Shown: positions 48,505-58,745 of the stretch, one piece after another
Numbering within the stretch: position 1 is the stretch's first letter
Layout: each line of letters opens with the position of its first letter
NCBI RefSeq assembly: GCF_022447245.1
Contig: NZ_JAKVBC010000009.1
Location: forward strand, 91,358 to 155,357
Length of the DNA: 64,000 bases
Source: Kordia sp.
GTDB lineage: Bacteria > Bacteroidota > Bacteroidia > Flavobacteriales > Flavobacteriaceae
Direction: 5' to 3'
Notes under the pieces: model-generated
Database searches by the model: none
What the model was told of the DNA's origin: nothing
What the model saw: only the letters and a program-made list of their open reading frames with translations
Made by a program: the position numbers and the translations under genes

Positions 48505-49782
48505 CTAATAATCATATTTATCTTGCCATCGATTTTTTAAGAAATCACGAAGGCTTTTCTCGCGCGGACTTCTTCCAGGATCATAGATTTTAGTATTTGA
48601 AATTTCATTAGGAAGATATTCTTGTGCTACAAAATTATGATTGTAATCGTGTGAATATTTGTAATCTTCGCCATAACCCAAATCTTTCATCAATTTCGTT
48701 GGTGCATTTCGCAAATGTAGTGGAACTGTCAAATCGCCTGTTTCGCGTACAATTGCTTGTGCTTTTTTGATGGCCATGTATGAAGCATTACTTTTTGGAG
48801 AAGTTGCTAAATAGACAGCGCATTGACTCAAAATAATACGTGCTTCAGGATATCCTATAATAGTAACCGCCTGAAACGTATTCGTTGCAATGACCAATGC
48901 GGTCGGATTGGCAATTCCGATATCTTCACTGGCAGAAATCAGCATTCTACGAGCAATAAACTTTACATCTTCGCCGCCTTCAATCATTCGAGCTAACCAG
49001 TATAGAGCACCGTTTGGGTCACTTCCACGGATAGATTTGATAAAAGCAGAAATGATATCGTAATGCTGTTCGCCAGTTTTATCGTATAAAACCGTATTTT
49101 TATGAACACGACTTAATACCAACTCATTTGTAATCTCAATTTTTTCTGTGCCTTCAGAATTGATCAGGAGTTCAAAAATATTGAGCAATTTTCGTGCATC
49201 TCCGCCAGAAAGTTTTAATAAAGCTTCCGTTTCCTTGAGTGTTATTTGTTTCTTGGAGAGTTTTATATCTTCTTTGATGGCACGTTGTAATAGTTTTACC
49301 AAATCTTCTTTTCCGAAAGGATTTAAGATATATACTTGACAGCGCGATAATAATGCGGGAATTACTTCAAAACTTGGGTTTTCAGTGGTGGCTCCAATTA
49401 GAGTTACCCAACCTTTTTCGACAGCTCCTAACAAAGAATCTTGTTGTGATTTGCTGAATCTGTGAATCTCATCAATAAATAAGATTGGATTTTTTGTAGT
49501 AAATAAACCATTGTCTTGTTTGGCACGTTGAATTACTTCACGCACTTCTTTTACACCAGAACTAATTGCACTTAGTGTATAAAATGGTCTATCGGAAGTT
49601 GTAGCAATAATATTTGCTAGGGTTGTTTTTCCTGTACCTGGCGGTCCCCAAAGCAGGAGCGAAGGAATAATTCCTTGTTGAATTTGGCGTGTAAGCACAC
49701 CAGTTTCTCCAACCAAGTGTTCTTGGCTGATATAGTCTTTTAATGTTTTTGGACGAATGCGTTCAGCTAATGGTTCACTCAT
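48505..49782 (-). CDS. rarA: Replication-associated recombination protein RarA/MgsA
   Basis: 425 residues. AAA+ clamp-loader-like ATPase: Walker [10 protein letters not shown] (46-54), Walker [11 protein letters not shown], sensor GATTENPSF, Arg finger region LLSRCQVY, then the RarA-specific [34 protein letters not shown] and [19 protein letters not shown] 49782 ([11 protein letters not shown]) fits the family; the frame extends upstream without match. RarA acts at stalled replication forks. It is monocistronic. Confidence 0.95.
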   Translation of the reverse strand: MSEPLAERIRPKTLKDYISQEHLVGETGVLTRQIQQGIIPSLLLWGPPGTGKTTLANIIATTSDRPFYTLSAISSGVKEVREVIQRAKQDNGLFTTKNPILFIDEIHRFSKSQQDSLLGAVEKGWVTLIGATTENPSFEVIPALLSRCQVYILNPFGKEDLVKLLQRAIKEDIKLSKKQITLKETEALLKLSGGDARKLLNIFELLINSEGTEKIEITNELVLSRVHKNTVLYDKTGEQHYDIISAFIKSIRGSDPNGALYWLARMIEGGEDVKFIARRMLISASEDIGIANPTALVIATNTFQAVTIIGYPEARIILSQCAVYLATSPKSNASYMAIKKAQAIVRETGDLTVPLHLRNAPTKLMKDLGYGEDYKYSHDYNHNFVAQEYLPNEISNTKIYDPGRSPREKSLRDFLKNRWQDKYDY

Positions 49783-49889
49783 GCTGCAAAAATAATGCAA
49801 TTATCCAAACTAATCATGAGAAGTTGGCATAAGATACAGCAACTACAAATCAAACTTTATACAGGTGTGCTTATTTTCAAATCATAATA

Positions 49890-50762
49890 TTATATTCGAA
49901 CACCACAGGATTTCTTTTTGGCATGTTTTATAGCACAATCCAAATCTCTTCCGTCTAAAACGCCTCCACAATTCCCACCAACGATAAAGCCTCCAACGTA
50001 AGCACTAGCTCTTCTGATTCCACGCCAGATATCACCTAAAAGGTTTTTTTGTACAGGTGCTGTTTTAGCGTCTTTTCGACTTGCAAGGTTTAATTGAGTT
50101 AAACGATAGTTCCATGGATGAGAACAGTCAAGTGTTGCATTAACCCAATAGCTATAACTATGTTTGGCAATACTGCATGCTCTTAAAAAGTTGGCAGCGT
50201 AGTTTCCTGTTTTTAAATTCGGGTCATATATTATTAGGGGATTGTTTATGACAAAATCTACAAGCGCTTCAATCTAGGCAGTAAACTCTTGAATACTTTT
50301 ATAAAGAGTTATTTTCATAAGAAATGGCATTGTCAAAAATGCTAAAGAGCATATCCGTAAGCGGAACATCTTCTGCTTTGATGGCATTCATGCTTAATAG
50401 TATGTTAGAAGTTCTGTTCAGATTTACTTTCAATTGTTCTATCATATCCATTTGGACTTCGTGTGTTTGCCAATCTTTACATTAACAAGAATTACTATTG
50501 TATGATTTGTATAGCTGTCAGCAAAGTGGAAGATGTCTTCTAAAGTTGCAACATTAAAATTTGGCATCGTGGCTATGTGATCCATAGCTAGATTGTGTGA
50601 TACTCCATAGTTGTCGAAATCATAGATAGACTTTAGGGTAGCTTCTTCAGTTATTTTGTCCGTTGTATTTTCTTCATGGCTATAAGAAAAAAGTAAAAGG
50701 ACTAGCAGCGTCGTGATTATTAATTTTTTTTTCTTGGTGTTGGTTTTAATAGGCTTTTTTAT
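49890..50762 (-). pseudogene. Heavily decayed secreted protein gene
   Basis: Explains the ~1.1 kb without an open frame between rarA and the rhomboid gene. On the minus strand the region reads KKPIKTNTKKKKLIITTLLV with ATA at 50762-50760 in place of the start. It continues through IYDFDNYGVSHNLAMDHIAT, then shifts frame near 50480 (WQTHEVQMDMIEQLKVNL), again near 50300 (KSIQEFTA), hits TAG near 50275, and finishes with IEALVDFVINN, HSYSYWVNATLDCSHPWNY and VGGFIVGGNCGGVLDGRDLD to TAA 49890-49892. That is two frameshifts, one stop and a lost start. Sequence type unknown; the N-terminus looks like a membrane or signal segment. The remaining bases to 50917 hold nothing I recognise. Confidence 0.75.
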
Positions 50763-50917
50763 TTAATTAGACAATTAATAATCAGTAAGATATATGTGTA
50801 TCCCATATTTTTTTAATGGAAAAACCTTAATAATTGTTGGAATATGTAGTCGCTATGACAATTTTTCATGAAAACACATCTTGGCTAATTTTTTGACTAG
50901 TTTGTGTAAAATGTACT

Positions 50918-51673
50918 ATGAATTCCAATGAACAGCCTTTTATATTCACGCCAGCAGTAGTTTTATTACCATTTCTATTTATCCTTTCGATTTGGTTGGT
51001 GTATTGGAGTGAAATTCGTTTCGGATTTCGTTTCAACGATTATGGTGTATATCCAAGATCATTTAAAGGTTTGAGAGGCGTTATTTTTAGTCCATTTATT
51101 CATGGAAGTATGCGTCACCTCTGGAATAATACTGTACCACTTTTTTTACTGAGTGCAGCCGTTATTTATTTTTACCGTTCGCAACGTTGGACTATTTTTA
51201 TTGTTGGATTTTTTGGTTCAGGAATTATTACGTGGCTTATTGGTAGAGAAGCTAATCATATTGGCGCCAGTGGATTTATTTATGTGTTGATGAGTTTTAT
51301 CTTTTTTAAAGGCGTGATTACTCGATATTATAGATTTATTGCGCTTTCTTTGATTATCATGTTTATTTATGGTGGAATGTTGTGGTATTTATTTCCGATT
51401 GAACCTCATATTTCTTGGGAAGGACATTTGGGAGGATTTATCACTGGTTTTTTACTGGCTGTTTTTTTACCAGTAGTTTATACCAAGGAAACCTATGAGT
51501 GGGAAAAAGAAGAATTTGATCCAGAAGATGATCCGTTTATGCGCCATTTTGATGAAAACGGAAATTTTATAGAAACACTACCAGATGAAGTAGAGGAGGA
51601 GTCAATCACTCAACCTAGAATCAGAGTAAATTATATTTATGTAAAAAAAGCTAAAACCTTTGAAGAAGAATAA
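50918..51673 (+). CDS. Rhomboid family intramembrane serine protease
   Basis: 251 residues with about six membrane segments. The catalytic dyad is visible: Ser118 in IGASGFIY and His170 in EGHLGGF. The oxyanion-side segment FIHGSMRHLWNNTVPLF carries the conserved His and Asn pattern. The ~60-residue acidic tail (EFDPEDDPFMRHFDENGN) is cytoplasmic. Rhomboids cut membrane proteins within the bilayer; the substrate is unknown. It ends three bases before the convergent rlmB. Confidence 0.92.
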   Translation: MNSNEQPFIFTPAVVLLPFLFILSIWLVYWSEIRFGFRFNDYGVYPRSFKGLRGVIFSPFIHGSMRHLWNNTVPLFLLSAAVIYFYRSQRWTIFIVGFFGSGIITWLIGREANHIGASGFIYVLMSFIFFKGVITRYYRFIALSLIIMFIYGGMLWYLFPIEPHISWEGHLGGFITGFLLAVFLPVVYTKETYEWEKEEFDPEDDPFMRHFDENGNFIETLPDEVEEESITQPRIRVNYIYVKKAKTFEEE

Positions 51674-51676
51674 TTT

Positions 51677-52414
51677 TTACAATCGTTGTCTTACAATCTC
51701 ATACAAAAACGCTCCACAGGCTACAGAAACATTCAAAGAAGCAATTTCGCCATACATTGGTAGTTTTGCACGATGATCTACTATTTTTAATATAGAGGGG
51801 GAAACGCCTTTTCCTTCCGATCCCATAACAATAGCTACAGGAACTGTAAAATCTACATCATATACATTGTTTTCTGTTTTCTCGGTTGCAGCTACTATTT
51901 GCACACCTGAACTTTGTAAATGGTAAATAGCATCTTTGATATGATCTACTTTGCAAATAGGAATTTTAAAAATGGCACCAGCTGATGTTTTCACAGCATC
52001 TGCATTTACAGGAGCACCACCTTTTTTCTGAATAATAATTCCGTCGACACCTGAACATTCAGCAGTTCTAATGATGGCTCCAAAATTACGTACATCGCTT
52101 AGTTGATCAAGAATTAAAAACTTGGGAACTTTTCCTGATTCAATCACGTTTAGTACTAAGGAATCTAAGTCATGAAATTCAACGGGAGATATTAATGCAA
52201 TTACACCTTGATGATTCTTCTTGGTTAGTCTATTTAATTTTTCAGGAGGAACAAATGAAGTGCTGATAGCATTTGATCTTAAAAGTTGGTCTAATTCGTT
52301 AAATAAATCACCTCTGAGACCTTTTTGAATAAAAACCTTATCAATTGTACTACCTGAATTAATTGCCTCTATAATAGCTCTTATACCAAAAATTTGTGTT
52401 TTATTATTTTGCAT
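51677..52414 (-). CDS. rlmB: 23S rRNA 2'-O-ribose methyltransferase RlmB (SpoU family)
   Basis: 245 residues. N-terminal L7Ae-like region (FGIRAIIEAINSGSTIDKVF), then the SPOUT methyltransferase motifs RNFGAIIRTAECSGVDGII, VAIVMGSEGKGVS and LPMYGEIASLNVSVACGAFL. These fit RlmB, which methylates G2251 of 23S rRNA; TrmH-like relatives share the motifs, but the length with an L7Ae-like domain favours RlmB. ATG 52414 was chosen because the longer frame from 52432 runs into a terminator hairpin. Confidence 0.92.
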   Translation of the reverse strand: MQNNKTQIFGIRAIIEAINSGSTIDKVFIQKGLRGDLFNELDQLLRSNAISTSFVPPEKLNRLTKKNHQGVIALISPVEFHDLDSLVLNVIESGKVPKFLILDQLSDVRNFGAIIRTAECSGVDGIIIQKKGGAPVNADAVKTSAGAIFKIPICKVDHIKDAIYHLQSSGVQIVAATEKTENNVYDVDFTVPVAIVMGSEGKGVSPSILKIVDHRAKLPMYGEIASLNVSVACGAFLYEIVRQRL

Positions 52415-52430
52415 GGGACAAATATAAAAC

Positions 52431-52458
52431 AAAAAACCACCCGAGTGGGTGGTTTTTT
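52431..52458. terminator. Terminator between the SusCD operon and rlmB
   Basis: A perfect 12-bp stem (AAAAAACCACCC with its complement), a GAGT loop, and T or A runs on both sides. It ends the minus-strand SusC-SusD-lipoprotein operon just ahead of rlmB. Confidence 0.85.
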
Positions 52459-52489
52459 TATGTATTCTAATGTTATATTAGATTTTATG

Positions 52490-53335
52490 CTATAGTGGTG
52501 TATAAACAGACACTCCATTTTCTCCGTATCCTTCGCAGAACCAAGAGATAGTAACTACTCCTGTTGCAATATCAACTTCGTTAACACCTCCATCTAAAGG
52601 AATACAAGCTCCCCAAGGATCACTTTGACCTTCCCATTGGATTTTGTTACAAGAGTTGCTGAAATTTACATCAAAACTAGTTGGACCAGTGTTGTATGCA
52701 GCACTGTAAGGGCCTCCATTGTAAAGACCTCCTGAGAAATCTTGTATGAAGAAAGTTCCGTCTCCATTGTCAACGATTTCTGTCACTTCAGTATGAGGGT
52801 TGAAGCTTGGCAAGAAATCATGGTAACCATAATTAGTAGTTACACTGTTCATTCCACCTAAGTCTAACGTAAGGTCACATACTAAGTTAACTGTATGTAC
52901 AGTTGTAGCTGAACCATCTGATAATCCGATTCCAATGCCTCTTGAAGCACTTTGTAAAACGATATCAAAAGTGATATCAGAAGATACTAATGCAACATCC
53001 GCACCTGGCACAACACTTAAATCGATCGTTGCAGTGTTTGTATTTGGAGCGATATTAACTGTTCCTGAAGCTGTAATAGCATCACTTGCGTTCCCTAATA
53101 CATCTTGAATAGTATAAGAAACACTCACGTTACTAGTATTAATAGGCGCTGTAAAATTAACAGGAATTGAAATAGTTTCTAATGAACTATTAACTGACGT
53201 AGTTGTTGTAGCAGAAGGGAACTCAATCCATCCAGACTCTGGATTTGCTTGAAATCTGCTATCATCATCGCTTACACAACTATATGTAAGTACCAATACT
53301 AATGGTAGGATGAATAATTTTACGATTTTTTTCAT
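52490..53335 (-). CDS. Surface lipoprotein with Ig-like/Calx-beta-like strands
   Basis: 281 residues with a lipoprotein signal (LPLVLVLTYSC, lipobox TYSC, followed by VSDDDS). The N-terminal half has Calx-beta-like strands (SLETISIPVNFTAPINTSNV, TIDLSVVPGADVALVSSDIT). The C-terminal half starts at NLVCDLTLDLGGM and holds aromatic-rich strands (YGYHDFLPSF, GDGTFFIQDFSGGLY) that could bind ligand. It is the last gene of a SusC-SusD operon, where such lipoproteins bind the substrate on the cell surface. The substrate is unknown. Confidence 0.75.
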   Translation of the reverse strand: MKKIVKLFILPLVLVLTYSCVSDDDSRFQANPESGWIEFPSATTTTSVNSSLETISIPVNFTAPINTSNVSVSYTIQDVLGNASDAITASGTVNIAPNTNTATIDLSVVPGADVALVSSDITFDIVLQSASRGIGIGLSDGSATTVHTVNLVCDLTLDLGGMNSVTTNYGYHDFLPSFNPHTEVTEIVDNGDGTFFIQDFSGGLYNGGPYSAAYNTGPTSFDVNFSNSCNKIQWEGQSDPWGACIPLDGGVNEVDIATGVVTISWFCEGYGENGVSVYTPL

Positions 53336-53346
53336 AACAAGGTTGA

Positions 53347-54189
53347 TTATAGTTTAGTTAGTGTATATGAAGTAGTAGCTACAGAACCACAGATTTCAGC
53401 AGTATCTTCTGCAAAAATAAGTGTCATGTTAGTGTCATCTCCAACAGTATAAGTACCTGGTGTTGGTGCAGGTCCAAAAGCAATTGAACCACCACATCCA
53501 ACTCCTGATATTTGTCCATCAACAATACCATTAGCTACAGTAGTACCACAAACTAAGCTGAAAGAAAAATCAGCTGGTGCATTTGCAAATCCAAAGCTTG
53601 GGTAACACTTTACATTAAAGATTCTTTCCGTAGAAGCTGTCCCTGGTGCTAAAGTAACTGTAATACCAGTTCCTAGAGCTGGAGCAAAACCTGCAGCTCC
53701 AATTCCACCAGATACAAAGTTTAATGTATAATCACCAACTGCAAATGTAGATGCAATTGGGCAAATCTCTACTATTGATACTGTGTGTGTAATTGAACTT
53801 CCAACACCTCCACCATCAATTGAATCAATCTTCAATGATAACGTTTCTGGCGTTGTAGTTAATCCATTATCTACAGCAGTTACAGTTAAATTTGTAAAGT
53901 ATTCACCTGCTGGAATTGTTACAGTAGATGGAAAGCTATAGATTGCAGCATCAGCAGTAGTATTATCAGTATCAACAGAAATTGAAACCGTCCTGTCAGA
54001 TGATGAAATTGTACTAGCTCCAACTTCAATATCAATAGTATTACTATCGTTTATTTCAACTTCTAAAGTTGAGGAAGTTCCATTAAAGTACGCCAAGGTC
54101 TGGCTACCGTCGTATATAGGAGATTCTGTTTCCTCACAAGAAGTCAACAAGAATAAAGCTCCCATAAAAAATATTGCTATTTTTTTCAT
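53347..54189 (-). CDS. SusCD-associated surface lipoprotein
   Basis: 280 residues, lipobox LTSC (MGALFLLTSC), then EETESPIYDGSQTLAYFNGT. Calx-beta-like strands (VEINDSNTIDIEVGASTISS, VSISVDTDNTTADAAIYSFP, YFTNLTVTAVDNGL) lead to a Gly/Thr-rich C-terminal domain with several cysteines (CPIAST, NVKCYPSFGF, CGTTVANG, VGCGG). It is 18 bases after the SusD gene and 11 before the next lipoprotein gene, whose layout it shares. Probably an accessory binding protein of this transporter. Confidence 0.75.
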   Translation of the reverse strand: MKKIAIFFMGALFLLTSCEETESPIYDGSQTLAYFNGTSSTLEVEINDSNTIDIEVGASTISSSDRTVSISVDTDNTTADAAIYSFPSTVTIPAGEYFTNLTVTAVDNGLTTTPETLSLKIDSIDGGGVGSSITHTVSIVEICPIASTFAVGDYTLNFVSGGIGAAGFAPALGTGITVTLAPGTASTERIFNVKCYPSFGFANAPADFSFSLVCGTTVANGIVDGQISGVGCGGSIAFGPAPTPGTYTVGDDTNMTLIFAEDTAEICGSVATTSYTLTKL

Positions 54190-54207
54190 TACTTTTTTTT
54201 TTAATTA

Positions 54208-55617
54208 TTAGTATCCAGGGTTTTGAACCATATTAGGATTTGCATTGATTTCTGCTTGAGGAATTGGAAAAGTAAATTTCTCAGAAGAAACAGGTAAAGA
54301 ACAAGGTACTGTTTCACAATCAATAGAAATTCTTTCAATTCCTACATTTAATATGTTTCTGAATCTTTTGATATCAAGATATCTGAAACCTTCAAAACAT
54401 AATTCAATTCTTCTTTCAGCTTTAATATTTGTAATAGCTTCATTTAATGAAGTATATGTAGGCACAGTTTGTGCCGAACCGAATCTAGCAGTTCTAATCG
54501 CAGCAATATCAGCAGCAGCAGCAGCAAAATCAGGAGACGCTTTTCTAGCGTGAGCTTCAGCTCTGATTAAGTACATCTCTGAAAGTCTCATCGCTTTATA
54601 GTCATTGATATAGTTAGTATCCGCGTTTGGTGGATACTTTCCAATGCCTAAAGACGGTGGGGTAGCACCTGGATCACTACTTGGATCAACATTAACAGTA
54701 CGACGAACATCTGCTGCTTCAAACTGAGCAAATAACTCGTTAGACATTTCCATAAAGTTTCCTCCTGTACCTGTAAAGATCCAGTTACCTGCAATCGAAG
54801 CATTGTTTCCTAAAACATTATCAAATTTGAAGATAACTTCAGTAGTATCACCATCACCAGCAAACATAGATGCATACTGAGCTTGATTAGCTAATGTATA
54901 GCTAGAGATGATAGTGTTTGCGTTAGAAATAGCAGTTGTATAGTCACCTGTGTATAATGCAATTCTAGCTCTTAAGAATGTAATGAAATTCTGTGAAGCG
55001 TAATTTACATCAGTTGAACTAGATGGCATTAAAGTTGATGCCAACGTAAGGTCATTTTCGATTTCTGTTAATACTTCTCCAACTGTATTTCTAGCAGGGA
55101 AACCAGAAGTCGCAACTACATTTTGATAGTATACTCCTAAAGAAGAAGAATTTGATAAATCTTCAGCATAGTAAGTTAATAAATCAAAGTGCAAGTAAGC
55201 TCTGAAAGCATATGATTGTGCTAAAACATTGTCATAAGCATCCTGCTCATCTGCTTCAGGGGTTATAGTAGAAGCAGCAGCTAGAAGTCGGTTGAAGTTA
55301 TTTATTGCATTATATCTATCAGTCCAAGTTCCTTGGTCACCACCTTGAGAGTTTAATACTTGATTGATTAAAGCAATCTGTTGTCCTCCATTATCTGCGC
55401 CTACTTTACAGTTGTCAGCAAAAATAGAGTTAAACCCGAGTAAACTTACACGATTGATGCTATTGATAGCTCCACGAAGTCCGTTTTCTAAGTCGGATAC
55501 TTGTTGAAAGGCTGTTTCTTCAACTAACGTATCTACAGGAAATCGTTCTAATTGATCATCACAACTTACTGTAAATAGTAAGGTAACAATAATTGGTATT
55601 AGAAAATATTTTTTCAT
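54208..55617 (-). CDS. SusD/RagB nutrient-uptake lipoprotein
   Basis: 469 residues. Lipobox FTVSC, then DDQLERFPVDTLVEE. Typical SusD features are TAFQQVSDLENGLRGAI, YNAINNFNRLLAAAST, SYAFRAYLHFDLLTYYAEDL, YLIRAEAHARKA, IKAERRIELCFEGFRYLDI-KRF and the final FPIPQAEINANPNM. SusD acts as a lid on its SusC channel and captures substrate. It lies 14 bases after the SusC gene. The substrate cannot be told; no polysaccharide-degrading gene is in the operon. Confidence 0.95.
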   Translation of the reverse strand: MKKYFLIPIIVTLLFTVSCDDQLERFPVDTLVEETAFQQVSDLENGLRGAINSINRVSLLGFNSIFADNCKVGADNGGQQIALINQVLNSQGGDQGTWTDRYNAINNFNRLLAAASTITPEADEQDAYDNVLAQSYAFRAYLHFDLLTYYAEDLSNSSSLGVYYQNVVATSGFPARNTVGEVLTEIENDLTLASTLMPSSSTDVNYASQNFITFLRARIALYTGDYTTAISNANTIISSYTLANQAQYASMFAGDGDTTEVIFKFDNVLGNNASIAGNWIFTGTGGNFMEMSNELFAQFEAADVRRTVNVDPSSDPGATPPSLGIGKYPPNADTNYINDYKAMRLSEMYLIRAEAHARKASPDFAAAAADIAAIRTARFGSAQTVPTYTSLNEAITNIKAERRIELCFEGFRYLDIKRFRNILNVGIERISIDCETVPCSLPVSSEKFTFPIPQAEINANPNMVQNPGY

Positions 55618-55631
55618 TTTTTATTTTTTTT

Positions 55632-58600
55632 TTAAAAGTTTAAGTCAAATCCTAAAGAAAATGTTCTAGGAACTGGATAATCAAAGAAACCTCCAGCATC
55701 GTTACCTTCTGGATCAAACCCTCTCCATTTTGTCCAAGTAAATACGTTTGTTCCTTGAACATAAACTCTCATTCCAGAGAAGATGTTGGTTTTCTCTAAA
55801 ATTTTAGAGTCAACAGTATATGATAATGTTACATTTCTTAAACGTAAGAATGATGCATCTTCGATGTAACGATCTCCAATTTCAGCACGACCTTGGAAAT
55901 TTAATCTTGGAATATCTGTTATTTGACCTGGAGTAGTCCAAGCATTTAATACAGATACAGATTGGTTTGCAAAACCAGCTAAAGAAGCGTCTTCAATAAT
56001 TGCTAGAGAGCTGTTACGTCTCCATCTGTCAGCTGCAAAAGAGAATAACGTGTTTAATGTAAATCCTTTATAAGATATATCTGCTCCAAAACCTCCGGTG
56101 TATGTAGGATCAAAGTTTTTATCTAAATAAACAGCGTTATTTGGATCATATTCGTTTGTAATATTACCATTAACATCGTAGTAAAGTGGTTGACCATTAG
56201 AAGGATCTACCCCAGCCCATCTTACATCATGCCAAGTTAAAGCTTGACGACCTTCAGTAGTACGTAAAGTATTTCCAGTAAATCCTACTGGCAATTCTTC
56301 AACTCTGTTTTTGTTGTAATTACCATTAGCTCTAACTGTTATAGACCATGGGTTAGATTGAGATTTTCTTAAAACATCATAAGCAATCTGTAAATCAACA
56401 CCAGAGTTTCTCATACTTCCAATATTTGTAATTACAGTATTGTAACCTGTTTGAGCAACAGATAAAGGCGCGTTTGTTGAGAATAATTCTTCTGTTAAAT
56501 TATTATAGTAATCAAATTCTCCAGATAATCTGTTATTCCAAAGTCCAAAACTTAAACCAACGTTTAACTGATTGGTAGTTTCCCATTTTATATCCTCATC
56601 TACTAAACCATTTAATCCGTATCCAGTACCTAATTGGTAACTAGTTGGGTCAGAAGCAACAGTTTGTAAACCTTGGTAACGGCTACCAACACCTTGGTTA
56701 CCCACAACTCCATAACTAGCTCTTAGTTTTAATGTACTAATAAAATCTACATCATTCATGAAATCCTCGTTATCTATATTCCAACGACCTGCAACAGACC
56801 AGAATGTACCTGTTGAATTTTTTGGGAAACGAGAAGTTTTATCACGTCTTATTGTTCCAGAAAAACCGTATTTACCGTCGTAATCTAAATCTAAAGTAGC
56901 AAATAAAGAAGCTAAAGCAAGTTCAGTTTCGCTAGAAAATACTCCTGGAACATAGTTTAATGCAAGTTCCGTATCAGCATCTAAAATTCCGTCTCCATTT
57001 GTGTCATCACCTTCTTGAGTGTTTCCAGCAGTGAAACCAGCAGATGAACCTGGTAAAGCAGGATTCAATCCAAAAGCAGTAAATCCAGCTGATTGTGTAT
57101 TTGAGTAGTTATACTCCCCGTATATAGAGGCAGATAAACTTAACTTGTCAGTAATGTCGTTTTGATATCTTAAAAAAGCATTCATTATGAAATTAGCATC
57201 TCTAAGAAACGACTCACCTTGCGATCCTTTTATTTCAGAACCTTGGTTAGGTGTAATTAAACCTCTAATACTTCCTGGAGTTGTGATCTGTAAAAATTCA
57301 ATATTTGTATAATCAATACCAACAGAACCTCCAGCAGTTAAATTTTTAGCAAAATTGTAATCTGCAGAAATACTACCTACTGCCTTAAATTCAGTTTCTT
57401 GGTCAGTGTTAAATCTTGCAGTATTAATTGCTAAGAATGGAGTGTTTAAAAATCCATTAGCATTTACTTGGTTTCCGTTAGCATCGATAGCTCCACTTCG
57501 GATTGTACCAAATGTATTTAAACTTCCATCAGGATTAAATCTGTTTAAATAAGGAAGACCAATGTATGGCACTAAGAATGGGTTGTCTAACTGTCCACCT
57601 GTATTACCTCCTCTGGCAGCATCAACAATAAAGTTACTTACAGAGTAGTTTAATGTTAATGTAGTTCCATAATTAAATTTCTTGCTTTCAGAGCTTCCAT
57701 TGAAGTTGTTTCTAAAAGAAAAACGCTTTAAGTCACTACCAAGAGTAATACCTTCTTGCTTATAGTATTGAGCAGATGTGTATGAGCTTGTATTCTCATT
57801 TCCTGTTGAAATACTTAATTCGTGAGAAAGAGTAGTTCCTTGTTGGAAGAATACATCTGACCAGTTTGTATTTGTCTGACCTGCAATAGCAGCGATCTGT
57901 GTATCAGATAAACCATCACCAAATTGTGTACCTGGCAATAAATCTCTTTGGTAAGTTAAGAATTGAGTAGCATTCATAACCTCAAATCTAGTTTTAGGTT
58001 TTACAGCAACACCATAAAGAGTTCTGTACTGAATGTTTATACCAGATCCTTTTTTACCTTTCTTGGTAGTTACGATTACAACACCACCGGCACCTCTGTT
58101 ACCGTAAATTGCTGTAGCAGCCGCATCTTTTAATACTGATAAAGATTCGATGTCGTTTTGGTTTAAACTTCTAAAGTTATCTTGATCTACCGGTACACCA
58201 TCAATTACGAATAATGGCTCAATATCTCCTTGTAAAGATCCACGACCTCTAATGATGATTGTTGCAGATTGACCTGGTTGTCCAGAACCTGTGTTCACAT
58301 TTACCCCGGCAGCAGCACCCTGAAGTACCTGGTCTAACGAGTTGATTGGAACTTGTTCAATTGTTGAACCATCAACAGTTGCAATTGCAGATGCAACTTT
58401 TGCACTGTTTACAGCACCACCATAAGCGACTACTGTTACAGCTTCTAAAGCCTCACCTTGTTTTAATTGTACATTGATAGTTGTAGACGAAACCTTAACT
58501 TCTTGGTTTGCATATCCTACATAGCTAAAAACAAGCGTTTGCCCGTTGTTGGCTTTAATAGAATAATTTCCATCGAAATCAGTAGTCTTACCTGTAGTAG

Positions 58601-58745
58601 TACCTTTAATCAAAACAGTTGCTCCTGGCAGCGGCATACCTGTGTCATCGGTAACCGTACCTGAGACAGTCTGTTGTTGTGCAAACAGAATTTGCACAAA
58701 TAACGCTAGAAATAGCGTTAGAATTCCACTAAACTTTGTTCTCAT
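55632..58745 (-). CDS. SusC/RagA TonB-linked outer-membrane transporter
   Basis: 1037 residues. Signal peptide (cut near LFAQQ), carboxypeptidase-like N-terminal extension (~25-97: GTVTDDTGMPLPGATVLIKG), TonB-box region (EAVTVVAYG), plug domain (~110-235, with YGNRGAGGVVIVTTKKGK) and a 22-strand barrel ending in TFSLGFDLNF. It imports large substrates through the outer membrane with energy from TonB-ExbBD. It is the first gene of the SusC-SusD-lipoprotein-lipoprotein operon. The plug is closely similar to the module inserted in the A2M gene at 10805. Confidence 0.96.
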   Translation of the reverse strand: MRTKFSGILTLFLALFVQILFAQQQTVSGTVTDDTGMPLPGATVLIKGTTTGKTTDFDGNYSIKANNGQTLVFSYVGYANQEVKVSSTTINVQLKQGEALEAVTVVAYGGAVNSAKVASAIATVDGSTIEQVPINSLDQVLQGAAAGVNVNTGSGQPGQSATIIIRGRGSLQGDIEPLFVIDGVPVDQDNFRSLNQNDIESLSVLKDAAATAIYGNRGAGGVVIVTTKKGKKGSGINIQYRTLYGVAVKPKTRFEVMNATQFLTYQRDLLPGTQFGDGLSDTQIAAIAGQTNTNWSDVFFQQGTTLSHELSISTGNENTSSYTSAQYYKQEGITLGSDLKRFSFRNNFNGSSESKKFNYGTTLTLNYSVSNFIVDAARGGNTGGQLDNPFLVPYIGLPYLNRFNPDGSLNTFGTIRSGAIDANGNQVNANGFLNTPFLAINTARFNTDQETEFKAVGSISADYNFAKNLTAGGSVGIDYTNIEFLQITTPGSIRGLITPNQGSEIKGSQGESFLRDANFIMNAFLRYQNDITDKLSLSASIYGEYNYSNTQSAGFTAFGLNPALPGSSAGFTAGNTQEGDDTNGDGILDADTELALNYVPGVFSSETELALASLFATLDLDYDGKYGFSGTIRRDKTSRFPKNSTGTFWSVAGRWNIDNEDFMNDVDFISTLKLRASYGVVGNQGVGSRYQGLQTVASDPTSYQLGTGYGLNGLVDEDIKWETTNQLNVGLSFGLWNNRLSGEFDYYNNLTEELFSTNAPLSVAQTGYNTVITNIGSMRNSGVDLQIAYDVLRKSQSNPWSITVRANGNYNKNRVEELPVGFTGNTLRTTEGRQALTWHDVRWAGVDPSNGQPLYYDVNGNITNEYDPNNAVYLDKNFDPTYTGGFGADISYKGFTLNTLFSFAADRWRRNSSLAIIEDASLAGFANQSVSVLNAWTTPGQITDIPRLNFQGRAEIGDRYIEDASFLRLRNVTLSYTVDSKILEKTNIFSGMRVYVQGTNVFTWTKWRGFDPEGNDAGGFFDYPVPRTFSLGFDLNF

